A DNA stretch of 64,000 nucleotides. It comes from Candidatus Eisenbacteria bacterium (lineage in GTDB: Bacteria > Eisenbacteria > RBG-16-71-46 > CAIMUX01 > JAHJDP01). The position numbers were made by a program, and so were the translations under genes. The stretch lies in assembly GCA_018831195.1 (NCBI GenBank), contig JAHJDP010000042.1:126292-190291 (forward strand). The letters are read 5' to 3'. Below the pieces are notes generated by a model. It did not search any database. It had not been told where the DNA came from and saw nothing but the letters and a program-made list of their open reading frames with translations. Of the stretch, positions 1-8,017 are shown piece after piece (positions within the stretch are counted from its first letter, which is position 1; each line of letters begins with the position of its first letter).

Positions 1-1507
1 TCGTCTGAACCTGGCGCGGTCCGATATATTCATATCCGGTCTGATCCTGCTGCCGGCACCCGAGAACATAAGAAATGTCAGGTAGCTGTTCGCGCCAGCC
101 GAAGATGTACGGATCGTAATGATCCCCATGCTCATGAGAGACCAGGACCATGACATTCTCGCCGGCGATTTCCTGGGGATTGATATGGCCGTTGCACAGC
201 CCGGGTTGGGAAGGTTCCCGGCCTTGATCAAAACTGTCAAAGATAAGGAAGTGTTCTTTGGTCTTGATCGCCCAGCCGCTGTGTCCCAGATACCACACCA
301 CGGCCTCATTGTCTTTGATTTCAGTTTGAGCCGTCAGGCAACCCTTTCCGTCAGCGGTCGAACCGGCGGCGCCGCGGGCTTTCAGAAGATCGACCACATC
401 CTGGTGGCCGTAATGTGAGGCCAATTGCAGCGGAGTTTCTCCGCCGGCGCCGGGGTCATTGATAGGAGCGCCGCCGGCGACGAGGGCTTCAACGACATCC
501 TGGTAACCTCGCAGAGCCGCTATTTGCAGTACAGATTGATGGGTGTTTGTATCTTCGGCGTCGGTCCGCGCTCCGGCCGCAAGATAGGCCTGTACCATTT
601 CCAGGTTGCCGCTATCGACAGCCTGAACCAAAGGGATTTCGCCATTTTGGTTTCCTGCATTGACATTGGCGCCATGGGCGATCAAGGCCTTTACGATCTC
701 TGTTTCATTGCGATTTGTCGCGGCATGCAGGGCGGTCCAACCGTTCTCATCGGATACATTGGCATCCGCGCCCTTATCCAAGAAGAACTTGGCTATCTCC
801 ACCCTGCCGCGCCAACAAGCATCTATCAACGGGGTGTTCCCGCTTGTGTCGGCAACCGACGGATCGGCGCCTCTGGCGATCAACATCTCCGCAAACTCGA
901 CCCGTCCCCCCGCCGCCGCCCAATGCAAGGGTGTCGCGCCGTTATTGGCCGCCACAGAGACATCGATTCCTCTTTCGATCATAAGATCAAACAAATCCCT
1001 GAGACCACGGGATGCGGCGAAATGTAAAAGTGTGATTCCGCCGGGTGTCAAATAATTGAGGTCCGAACCGGCGTCGAGGATTTGCCGGACGATCGCTGAA
1101 TCGCCGCCGGACGCGGCGAAGCTGAGGGGGTATCCGCCGAAATGATCCCTCCAATTGACATCAGCGCCTCTCTCGAGAAGGAAAGCGACCATTTCGCCGT
1201 GCCGGTTCAGAGCGGCGACGCCGAGAGGCGTACTCTCATCAATGTCGCCGCAGTTGATGTCGGCCCCCGCATCCAGAAGAATCCGGGCGATTTCTACATT
1301 ACCGTGAATGGCGGCGGTAAGAAGCGGCAGATCACGCGTCGCATTTACACTCCGCTCATTGATGAGGTCGGGATTTTCGCGAAGCATTTGTTGAACCCGG
1401 GCCGCATCTCCAGCGGCAATCGCTTCGTGGATCTCCGCGGCTTGCGCCGAGGGGATGCCGATGAAAATCAAAACCGCCATCGTGATCAGCAAATATCGAA
1501 AAGGCAT
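1..1507 (-). CDS. Exported ankyrin-repeat protein fused to a metallo-beta-lactamase-fold domain (3' end outside window)
   Basis: About 502 residues are visible and the frame is still open at the window edge. The start ATG (1505-1507) has an AGGGGG Shine-Dalgarno 7 nt upstream and a signal peptide follows (residues ~1-22, ending PSAQA-A). Residues ~25-390 hold about ten ankyrin repeats with the usual G-x-TPLH/LAA and LL-x-x-GAD-x-N pattern. From ~residue 405 the sequence changes to an UlaG-like metallo-hydrolase: a YLGHSGWAIKT strand, then SHEHGDH near residue 460, which is the HxHxDH zinc motif. Ankyrin repeats bind proteins and the MBL domain is probably a hydrolase; the substrate is unknown. 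The signal peptide puts it in the periplasm or outside. It is divergent from the dsrC operon. The fusion is read directly; the function is inferred. Confidence 0.85.
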   Translation of the reverse strand, partial: MPFRYLLITMAVLIFIGIPSAQAAEIHEAIAAGDAARVQQMLRENPDLINERSVNATRDLPLLTAAIHGNVEIARILLDAGADINCGDIDESTPLGVAALNRHGEMVAFLLERGADVNWRDHFGGYPLSFAASGGDSAIVRQILDAGSDLNYLTPGGITLLHFAASRGLRDLFDLMIERGIDVSVAANNGATPLHWAAAGGRVEFAEMLIARGADPSVADTSGNTPLIDACWRGRVEIAKFFLDKGADANVSDENGWTALHAATNRNETEIVKALIAHGANVNAGNQNGEIPLVQAVDSGNLEMVQAYLAAGARTDAEDTNTHQSVLQIAALRGYQDVVEALVAGGAPINDPGAGGETPLQLASHYGHQDVVDLLKARGAAGSTADGKGCLTAQTEIKDNEAVVWYLGHSGWAIKTKEHFLIFDSFDQGREPSQPGLCNGHINPQEIAGENVMVLVSHEHGDHYDPYIFGWREQLPDISYVLGCRQQDQTGYEYIGPRQVQT

Positions 1508-1888
1508 AACAATCCCCCTTTGAATAGCACTTTGGGCTACAGCCAGCGTCACCCCGGCAAGCATCCCCGGCCTCCCCCTCTCGGCAACCGGGACGTTTGG
1601 AAGAAAAATCCCCCCTAAGGAAAAGACGTTTCTATTGATGAAACTGTTCAATGAAATTCTTTCATTTGAGATATCCTTATCTTTTAGATAGACCCGGCAA
1701 ATATGAATTCCGACCAGACCGGTTCGCAGTCCCATCCCCCGCAAGGTCTTATTCCAGCCTGTCTTTATATCAACCCGTCAACTTGTTTGGACATTGCAAC
1801 GTAGGCCGTTCTAAGGCATGCTGGGAATCCTTGGGTTCAGGGAAAAATTCAGCAAAGAGAAAAGCCATCTCAGAAGGAGGCGAGGGGC
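1508..1888. other. Intergenic region between divergent genes
   Basis: This 381-nt region must hold the promoters of the leftward ankyrin/MBL gene and of the rightward dsrC operon. Short open frames here lack good ribosome-binding sites and family resemblance. I see no tRNA, terminator or convincing operator. The last 20 nt carry the AGAAGGAGG ribosome-binding site of dsrC. Confidence 0.5.
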
Positions 1889-2194
1889 ATGAGCGTGATT
1901 GAAAATATTGAATTTGACAAGGATGGATTCATGGTCGATCCCACCCTGTGGAATGAGGAGGTCGGCAATGCGATTGCGAATGATGAGGGCATCGAGCAAA
2001 TGACCGATAAGCACTGGGCCATCGCAAACTATATTCGCAATTACTGGCAGGAAAACGATCTTGCCCCACCGGTCCGGCTCATTTGCACAGAAATCGGTAT
2101 CAGCGTCCGCGAGATTTATAAACTGTATACCTCCGGTCCCGCCAGGGGCGCCTGCCGTGTCGCTGGTCTCCCGAAGCCCGATGGCTGCGTATAG
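1889..2194 (+). CDS. dsrC: DsrC/TusE-family sulfur-carrier protein with both redox cysteines
   Basis: 101 residues, the normal length for DsrC. The C-terminal arm contains ACR-VAGLPKPDGCV, with Cys89 and the penultimate Cys100 separated by ten residues. This is the CysB/CysA pair of true DsrC; TusE proteins usually keep only the last cysteine. In sulfite reducers DsrC leaves DsrAB as a trisulfide that is reduced by the membrane DsrMKJOP complex. No dsrAB lies in this window, so here it more likely works as a thiol/disulfide redox partner of the two following gene products. A strong AGAAGGAGG site precedes the start. First gene of an apparent three-gene operon. Confidence 0.92.
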   Translation: MSVIENIEFDKDGFMVDPTLWNEEVGNAIANDEGIEQMTDKHWAIANYIRNYWQENDLAPPVRLICTEIGISVREIYKLYTSGPARGACRVAGLPKPDGCV

Positions 2195-2224
2195 TTCATG
2201 ATTTTCATTTAGGGGATATGTTCA

Positions 2225-2875
2225 ATGATGCAGACGCCGATTGCCATCTTTGTCGAAGCCAGCATCATCTGGGCGGCCGTGCTCTCGATATTGCAGATTC
2301 GCAAAGCCCACGGAGGAGGACGGAAGGATTACAGCCGGCGTGCCGGCGACCCCATTCAGGGCGTCATTTACAATTTTACGGCGGCAATGACACCGGCGCA
2401 TAAAGAATCGGTCCGGCGGCATCCGGGTAAATTCGCCATCGGTCTGCTGATGCATTTCGGTGTCTTTCTCAGCTTAGCGGCGGCGATTTTGTGTCTTATA
2501 CAATTCGAACTCGGAATGCGGGTTCTTCGATATCTTTCTCCCCTTTTCCTTGCTTCACTGGCGGCGGGGCTTTTCCTGCTTGTGCGCCGTCTAGCCACGC
2601 CGGATCTGCGATTCATGAGCTACCCCGATGATTACCTCTCAATCATTCTTTCGTGTGGTTGGACGGGATTAGCGGCGGCTTCCGGCCTCTTCTTGAATCG
2701 GCCGATTCCGTTTCTTGTCTATACCGGGCTGCTCATGATTTATCTGCCGCTCGGCAAATTGCGGCATGCGATCTTTTTCTTCGCCGCCCGCTGGGATTAT
2801 GGCCGCCGATTGGGGTATCGTGGCGTTTATCCGCCGGCACCTATGACAATGGAGTCAAAACCGAACGATGGATGA
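2225..2875 (+). CDS. NarI/DsrM/HmcE-like integral membrane cytochrome b subunit
   Basis: 216 residues with five hydrophobic segments (approximately residues 4-24, 69-92, 98-120, 135-157 and 162-185). Histidines in or next to membrane segments, in LLMHFGVF and in KLRHAIFFF near the C-terminus, resemble the haem b ligands of NarI-type subunits. This family takes electrons from or gives them to quinone across the membrane and pairs with an HdrD-like Fe-S subunit; the next gene is exactly that and overlaps by 8 nt. An AGGGG ribosome-binding site supports the ATG. The length is closer to HmcE or the NarI core than to DsrM. Haem binding is inferred. Confidence 0.75.
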   Translation: MMQTPIAIFVEASIIWAAVLSILQIRKAHGGGRKDYSRRAGDPIQGVIYNFTAAMTPAHKESVRRHPGKFAIGLLMHFGVFLSLAAAILCLIQFELGMRVLRYLSPLFLASLAAGLFLLVRRLATPDLRFMSYPDDYLSIILSCGWTGLAAASGLFLNRPIPFLVYTGLLMIYLPLGKLRHAIFFFAARWDYGRRLGYRGVYPPAPMTMESKPNDG

Positions 2876-4145
2876 TACCTCAAAAGCGATTGCGGCCCTG
2901 ACCGCATCCGTCCGCGGTCGCGCGGCCTTTCATCTCAATGCTTGCGTTAAATGCGGCCTTTGTGCGGAGACCTGCCATATCTATCAAGCCGAAAGCGAGC
3001 CGGCGAATCACCCCGCGGTGAAGGCCGCCCGGGTCATCAGTCATTACAGGCGTTATCACACCTTTTTAGGGCGGATCTTTCCTTCTTTCGTCGGGGCCCG
3101 GAGCCTGACCCCGGAAGCCCTGGATGATCTGGTGGAAACGGTCTATGGAAGATGCACCGCCTGCGGCCGCTGCGGTATTCACTGTTCTATCGGATTGGAT
3201 ATCGCCGGCATCATCCGGGCCGGGCGCAATATCCTTGCCGCCACCGGACGCGTGCCGGAAGGGCTTCAAAAGACCGTTGATAATCAGATTCATACAGGGA
3301 ATCAGATGGCGATAACCCGTGAAGAATTATTCGCCACGGCTGATTGGCTGTCATCGGATCTGAAACTGGAAATGAACGATGATAATGTTAAAGTTCATGT
3401 AGATGAAAAGGGCAAACGGGTCCTCTATCTTGTGAATCCCCGGGAGGTGAAGTTCTTCCCTCTCTCACTCATGGCGGCGGCCGGTGTCTTTCATGCCGCC
3501 GGCGAAAGCTGGACCATGTCGAGCAAGTTCTACGATGTAACGAATTATGGCTTCTATTCGGGTGACGACGATTCCGCAGCTGAATTGACCCGAAGGGTGA
3601 TGAAAGAAGCCAAAGAGCTCGGTTCTGAAGAGATCGTTCTCTCAGAATGCGGTCATGGGTTCCGTTCGTTCCGATGGGAAGGCCCCAATTGGCTGGGGGA
3701 GGCGTATCATATTCCCGCGCGGAGTATTTTGGAGTTGCTGGATGAATACTTGGATGGAGGACGGATAACGGTCGATCCCCAAAAGAACCCGGAACGCGTG
3801 ACGCTCCACGATCCCTGCAATCTCGTGAGATGGGGCGGCATCAGCGAGCCCCAACGCCGGGTTTTGCGGCGCGTCGTCATGGATTTCGTCGAGATGACGC
3901 CCAATCGTCATCACAATTATTGCTGTGGGGGCGGTGGGGGAATGCTTTCCATGAGCGAATATGGAGAACGCCGGGTCGCTTCCGGGAGACGAAAAGCAGA
4001 TCAAATCAGGAAAACAGAAGCCAAGATAATCGCCTCACCCTGCCACAATTGCGCGGATCAATTGATAGAATTGTCAAAACGATATAAATTGGGGACGGAG
4101 ATTCAAGCCGTTGTTGAGTTGGTTTATTCCGCGCTGGTTCTCTGA
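2868..4145 (+). CDS. HdrD/DsrK/TmcB-like Fe-S protein with a CCG domain
   Basis: 425 residues. Two [4Fe-4S] motifs lie at Cys26-29-32-36 and Cys96-99-102-106. The C-terminal half carries a CCG domain: HDPC near residue 317, CCGGGGG near 352 and CHNC near 392, the ligand set for the unusual cluster that reduces disulfides in HdrB/HdrD and DsrK. The preceding SECGH motif resembles TmcB/HmcF. The probable role is the cytoplasmic catalytic subunit of a two-subunit membrane complex that reduces or oxidises a protein disulfide, plausibly that of DsrC from the same operon. Translation is coupled to the membrane subunit by an 8-nt overlap. Confidence 0.85.
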   Translation: MDDTSKAIAALTASVRGRAAFHLNACVKCGLCAETCHIYQAESEPANHPAVKAARVISHYRRYHTFLGRIFPSFVGARSLTPEALDDLVETVYGRCTACGRCGIHCSIGLDIAGIIRAGRNILAATGRVPEGLQKTVDNQIHTGNQMAITREELFATADWLSSDLKLEMNDDNVKVHVDEKGKRVLYLVNPREVKFFPLSLMAAAGVFHAAGESWTMSSKFYDVTNYGFYSGDDDSAAELTRRVMKEAKELGSEEIVLSECGHGFRSFRWEGPNWLGEAYHIPARSILELLDEYLDGGRITVDPQKNPERVTLHDPCNLVRWGGISEPQRRVLRRVVMDFVEMTPNRHHNYCCGGGGGMLSMSEYGERRVASGRRKADQIRKTEAKIIASPCHNCADQLIELSKRYKLGTEIQAVVELVYSALVL

Positions 4146-4158
4146 TGATGGATCTTCT

Positions 4159-5355
4159 CTAGACCTTGGTTGTTGAAAAGCGGTCCGCCGCAATCTGCGC
4201 CATAGCTTTGACCGCCGTTTCAATATGATCGCGGGTATTGAAGGGTCCCACTGAGAGCCTGACCGTTCCCCGAGGAACCGTCCCATGATGTTCGTGAATC
4301 AGCGGAGCGCAATGAAGACCGGTGCGTGTTTGAATATTATAGTCCACATCGAGGATAGTGCCGATGTCGGAGGCGTCATAATTCTCTGCGGTGATCGATA
4401 CCGTCGCCACTCGATTTGTTAAACTTGTCGTGCCCCATATCTTCACACCAGGAATCTCGAGCAGTCCATCCTGCAATAGGCCGAGCAGCTCCATCTCATG
4501 ACGATGGATATTTTTCACGCCCCGCTCCTCCACCCAGTCGAGGCCCGCCGAGAGGCCGGCAATACCCGCCAAATTCAATGTTCCCGCTTCCAGCCGGTAG
4601 GGGTATTCCTCCAAGTGAAGGGGGACAGCGCTTCTGACGCCGGTACCGCCGTAGATTGTGCCGGTAATCTCAGCGTCATCGGCGACACAGATGCCGCCGG
4701 TTCCAGTGGGGGCGAAGAGCCCTTTGTGTCCGGTGAAGGTCAGAAAACTAATATGGCATTTCGCCATGTCGATCGGAAGGACACCAGCCGTCTGGGCGGT
4801 GTCTACCGCAAAGGGAACTCCTTTCCCATGGCAGACAGCACCGATCGCTTCAAGGTTTTGCACGACACCGGTGACATTAGACGCATGGTTGACAATCACC
4901 AGGACCGTATTGCTGCGGATCGCCTTGCGGATATCTTCAGGATCGAGATACCCTTCGCCATCAGGTTTAACAAAAGTGGCTTCAGCGCCCTCGGCGATCT
5001 TGTGGTTAACAGGGCGGATGACGGAATTGTGTTCCAGAACCGTTGTGACGACATGATCTCCAGGCCGTACAAGCCCGTTGATCACCAGATTGAGGCTCAT
5101 CGTTGCGTTGAGTGTAAAAACCAGACGGTTTGGATCTTTCTTTTTACCGGCGTCGACCAGGCTCTTGTTGAAGAAATTCGACAGTCTTTTGCGTGTTTGG
5201 TGGATCATCTTTTCGGCATTGAGCGCCAGATCACATCCCGTACGGCCTGGGTTGACCCCATTATCGCGATAAAAATCGCGAACGGTGTCATGTACGACCT
5301 CAGGTTTGGGGAATGAGGTCGCCGCATTATCAAGATAGATGATGCCGTCCGTCAT
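4159..5355 (-). CDS. Cysteine desulfurase-family PLP enzyme (aminotransferase class V)
   Basis: 398 residues. The N-terminal YLDNAATSFPKP is the family hallmark. The PLP Schiff-base lysine is Lys211 in FTGHKGLF, and the catalytic cysteine is probably Cys349 in TGLHCAPLIHEH. Overall it fits the subgroup of cysteine desulfurases distinct from IscS and SufS. It would release sulfur from cysteine as a persulfide for transfer to a carrier. GGAGG sits 6 nt before the ATG. It lies downstream of dsrE on the same strand (200-nt gap) and converges with the dsrC operon, so a sulfur-relay partner is at hand. The acceptor is not known. Confidence 0.87.
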   Translation of the reverse strand: MTDGIIYLDNAATSFPKPEVVHDTVRDFYRDNGVNPGRTGCDLALNAEKMIHQTRKRLSNFFNKSLVDAGKKKDPNRLVFTLNATMSLNLVINGLVRPGDHVVTTVLEHNSVIRPVNHKIAEGAEATFVKPDGEGYLDPEDIRKAIRSNTVLVIVNHASNVTGVVQNLEAIGAVCHGKGVPFAVDTAQTAGVLPIDMAKCHISFLTFTGHKGLFAPTGTGGICVADDAEITGTIYGGTGVRSAVPLHLEEYPYRLEAGTLNLAGIAGLSAGLDWVEERGVKNIHRHEMELLGLLQDGLLEIPGVKIWGTTSLTNRVATVSITAENYDASDIGTILDVDYNIQTRTGLHCAPLIHEHHGTVPRGTVRLSVGPFNTRDHIETAVKAMAQIAADRFSTTKV

Positions 5356-5555
5356 TAGGGCCTCCGCGTTTCAAGATGAAAAAAGGCCGGTCATTCTCCG
5401 AACAACCAACACACATACCACGTTACTAAATATCGTGCTGGATAGCAATGAGGTCAAGGGAATCCCGGGTGGACCGAATCCTTGAATGTAATAGATCCTA
5501 TTAATAAAACAAATCAGGAAGATAGAAAACTCTAATGAAATCAAAATCCGCATTG

Positions 5556-5906
5556 TCAATAGATGAGAACCTTGTCGGCTTCAAACGTCAACTGGGCCAG
5601 ATCTCCAAGACGTGTCTGTAAGACGCCTTCCGCAAGCTCTTCTTCTTTGAGGCCCCGGGTTTCCATGCACGTCTTGCAGATCATAATGCATTGAGTTTGA
5701 AGGATCGGTTTCAATAATCGCTCAATGTTGTAATACCCATTGGGGGTGATCTGGCCTTGTTTGGCGCAGAGCACACCATCCGCCGTTAGATAGACCGTCA
5801 ACTCCAAATCCTTTTCCACCCGCAGAAGAGCTTCCGCGAGTCGCAAGGCCTGGTAGGGCTTCTCGGATCCGTAGGGAGCATCATGAATGACGATCAATAT
5901 TTTCAT
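5556..5906 (-). CDS. DsrE/DsrF-family small sulfur-relay protein
   Basis: 116 residues from the MKILIVIHDAPYG start; a longer frame exists upstream, but this ATG has an AAAGG site and begins exactly with the first beta-strand of the fold. The pattern MKI-x-IV-x-HDAPYG...A-x-R-x-A-AL and the cysteine cluster CIMICKTCMETRG near residues 75-90 are typical of DsrE-like proteins, which carry persulfide sulfur. Together with the cysteine desulfurase and DsrC nearby, the gene suggests a local persulfide relay. Divergent from lexA. Confidence 0.8.
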   Translation of the reverse strand: MKILIVIHDAPYGSEKPYQALRLAEALLRVEKDLELTVYLTADGVLCAKQGQITPNGYYNIERLLKPILQTQCIMICKTCMETRGLKEEELAEGVLQTRLGDLAQLTFEADKVLIY

Positions 5907-6051
5907 TGGCGGTGACCTTTCTGTCCGCTTCCGGCGGAGCGGTGGGTGACAGGGTTTCACTGTCGTTCCATCGCTGCGGATGGGGACAGCGCCCTTACTC
6001 TAGATCCAAGGATTTTCTTTTGCCACCTCTCGATGAAGCGACATTTTTATC

Positions 6052-6080
6052 TTGCTTGTTGCACAAATGTGCAATATAAT
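6052..6080 (+). promoter_or_regulatory. lexA promoter with LexA operator in the spacer
   Basis: TTGCTT (-35, 6052-6057), a 17-nt spacer and a perfect TATAAT (-10, 6075-6080). The spacer holds the palindrome TTGCACAAATGTGCAA (6059-6074), which fits TGCNC-N4-GTGCA, the LexA box I recall for Fibrobacter succinogenes. A repressor bound here would block RNA polymerase directly. The predicted transcription start is only a few bases before the lexA ATG, so the mRNA may be almost leaderless. Confidence 0.8.
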
Positions 6081-6089
6081 TGGGTCATC

Positions 6090-6737
6090 ATGAAGACCAT
6101 GGACCGGGTTCTCCGAACTCTGAATGAGTGGATCTCCGAATGCGGCGCGCCACCGACCCTGAGAGAGCTTGCCCAGGCGCTCGGATTCCGCTCGACGAAC
6201 AGCGTTCGATACCATCTTCGCCGGCTTGAGAGGGCAGGATTGGTCAGACGCCATCCTGGGATGGCGCGAGGCTTTGTGCCGGTGGCGCCGTCCGTAATCC
6301 CGCCTCCCCTGGAGGGAGATCAGATTCTGGAACTCCCCATATTAGGCAGAGTCGCCGCGGGTACGCCGATCAGCGCTGAAGAGAACAGAGAGGGTTCTAT
6401 CGTTCTGGATCCCCAATGGAGAAAGAGGGGGGCGGCCTATGCCCTCATTATCAAGGGGAACAGCATGAGAGATGCCGGAATCTACGAAGGGGATCTGGCT
6501 TTGGTTAGACCGCAATGTCGGGCGGATCATGGGTCACTCATCGTCGCCCTCCTGGATGGGGAAGCGACCGTAAAGAGACTGGAGTTGAGGGGAAACCAAA
6601 TCCGCCTCTGTCCATCCCATCCTGATTACGAACCGATACCGGTCTCCCGGGACAGCCGCTTCAGTATTCTCGGCAAGGTCGTAGGGATCATACGCCAGTA
6701 TCCGGAGCGGGCGGTGGAGGGTCTGGTGCCATCATGA
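6090..6737 (+). CDS. lexA: LexA SOS repressor / autoprotease
   Basis: 215 residues. N-terminal winged helix (PTLRELAQALGFRSTNSVRYHLRRLE). The cleavage site is Ala90-Gly91 (RVAAGTPI), the catalytic serine Ser125 (KGNSMRDAGI) and the lysine Lys162 (EATVKRLEL), so self-cleavage should work. The ATG was chosen because the operator and -10 lie immediately upstream; the longer frame would run through the promoter. There is no Shine-Dalgarno, consistent with leaderless initiation. A second ATG lies three codons later. The stop overlaps the dinB start (ATGA). Confidence 0.95.
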   Translation: MKTMDRVLRTLNEWISECGAPPTLRELAQALGFRSTNSVRYHLRRLERAGLVRRHPGMARGFVPVAPSVIPPPLEGDQILELPILGRVAAGTPISAEENREGSIVLDPQWRKRGAAYALIIKGNSMRDAGIYEGDLALVRPQCRADHGSLIVALLDGEATVKRLELRGNQIRLCPSHPDYEPIPVSRDSRFSILGKVVGIIRQYPERAVEGLVPS

Positions 6738-8017
6738 CCGGCTCAGCACCGCAACGGCCCGGCGACCGGACAATCCTCCACATCGATATGGATGCCTACT
6801 TCGCGGAGGTGGAAATATTGTGCAACCCCTTGCTGCGGGGAAAGCCGCTTATTATCGGGGGCAGGCCCGGTGATAGAGGCGTCGTCGCAACCGCGTCATA
6901 TGAAGCGAGGGCCTTTGGAATCAGGGCGGGGATGTCCTTAACAAAAGCCGAGCATTTGTGCCCGAACGCGATCTTCCTGCCGACAGATGCCGTAAAGTAT
7001 CAAAGCTTCTCCATTCGGATTCTCAAGTATCTTCTTGAAATCACGCCGCGGGTCGAAATGTGGAGTATCGATGAGGCGTTTCTTGATCTATCGAATGTCA
7101 TTGAGCCCCGTGCCGACCGCTTCATGATGCCGATGCCGTCTGGAAACGGCGGCCTTTCCAGCCGGCCGGTTCGTGAGACTCCCTTATTCAGGATGGCCTC
7201 GCGTATCCGCGACGGCATCGCCAAGGAGATCCGCCTTCCCTGTTCGATCGGTGGCGGTCCAAACAAACTCGTCGCAAAAATGGCGACCGGTCTTCATAAG
7301 CCGCGGGGATTGACCCTGCTCGGCCCCCGCGCCTTCCGGAGGCACTTCTGGCCGCGCCCGGTTGAAGATCTGATGGGCGTGGGTGAGAAAACGGGTCTTT
7401 TTTTGCGGCGCTTGGGGTTTCAAACGATCGGCGATCTGGCGGGCGCCGATCCGCGGCCGCTTTCACATTTAATGGGCGTAATGGCGTTCTCCATTGTGGC
7501 GGGAGCCCGCGGAGAAGAGGGATCCGCTGTCGTTCCGTACGGGGAGGCGGCGCCCCCGAAATCCCTGGGACACGAGCACACCGTCTCGCATGACCTCGTT
7601 CAAGAGGATGACGTGATGGCGTTGTTGCTGGCTCTGACAGATCTGGTCGGATATGATATGCGCCGGGGCGGCTATCTCGGACGCACCGTTGTGTTAAAGA
7701 TGCGGACCCATTCGTTTAATACGATCACCCGGCAGAGAACACTTCCAGTGCCCACAAATGAAAATCGCGTCATATACTCCGTCGTACAGGATCTCTTTCG
7801 CCGGCACGCTATCGGAGAGCCTGTCCGTCTCCTGGGTGTCAAAATGGGACAGCTCATCCCTCAGCATCGGGAGGGGGCGGAATTCGCACCGGGAGAGCAT
7901 CTCCTTCCCGAGGATCGCAAGTATCAGCGCCTGCTTAAGACCCTCGATCATCTTCGGAAGGAATATGGAACCGCGAGCATGTTTCGGGCGGCAACGATGG
8001 TTGGGAACAGAGAATGA
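6734..8017 (+). CDS. dinB: DNA polymerase IV (Y-family translesion polymerase)
   Basis: 427 residues. Catalytic carboxylates are in HIDMDAYFAEVE (Asp18) and SIDEAFLDLS (Asp113, Glu114), followed by the helix-hairpin-helix thumb (VEDLMGVGEKTGLFLRRLG) and a little-finger domain. About 25 extra residues (about 122-146) are inserted after the SIDEAF motif relative to typical DinB. I see no clear C-terminal beta-clamp peptide. The start overlaps lexA by 4 nt, so it should be induced with the SOS response from the lexA promoter. Confidence 0.94.
   Translation: MTGSAPQRPGDRTILHIDMDAYFAEVEILCNPLLRGKPLIIGGRPGDRGVVATASYEARAFGIRAGMSLTKAEHLCPNAIFLPTDAVKYQSFSIRILKYLLEITPRVEMWSIDEAFLDLSNVIEPRADRFMMPMPSGNGGLSSRPVRETPLFRMASRIRDGIAKEIRLPCSIGGGPNKLVAKMATGLHKPRGLTLLGPRAFRRHFWPRPVEDLMGVGEKTGLFLRRLGFQTIGDLAGADPRPLSHLMGVMAFSIVAGARGEEGSAVVPYGEAAPPKSLGHEHTVSHDLVQEDDVMALLLALTDLVGYDMRRGGYLGRTVVLKMRTHSFNTITRQRTLPVPTNENRVIYSVVQDLFRRHAIGEPVRLLGVKMGQLIPQHREGAEFAPGEHLLPEDRKYQRLLKTLDHLRKEYGTASMFRAATMVGNRE

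Noticed and set aside
1651-1902. 83-codon rightward frame before dsrC
   Set aside because: No ribosome-binding site or family pattern, and it runs through the dsrC ribosome-binding site and start.
4498-5316. 272-codon rightward frame
   Set aside because: Antisense shadow of the cysteine desulfurase gene.
5371-5559. Small hydrophobic frame between dsrE and the cysteine desulfurase
   Set aside because: Starts at a TTG overlapping the dsrE stop with no good ribosome-binding site; hydrophobicity alone in an AT-rich gap is not enough.
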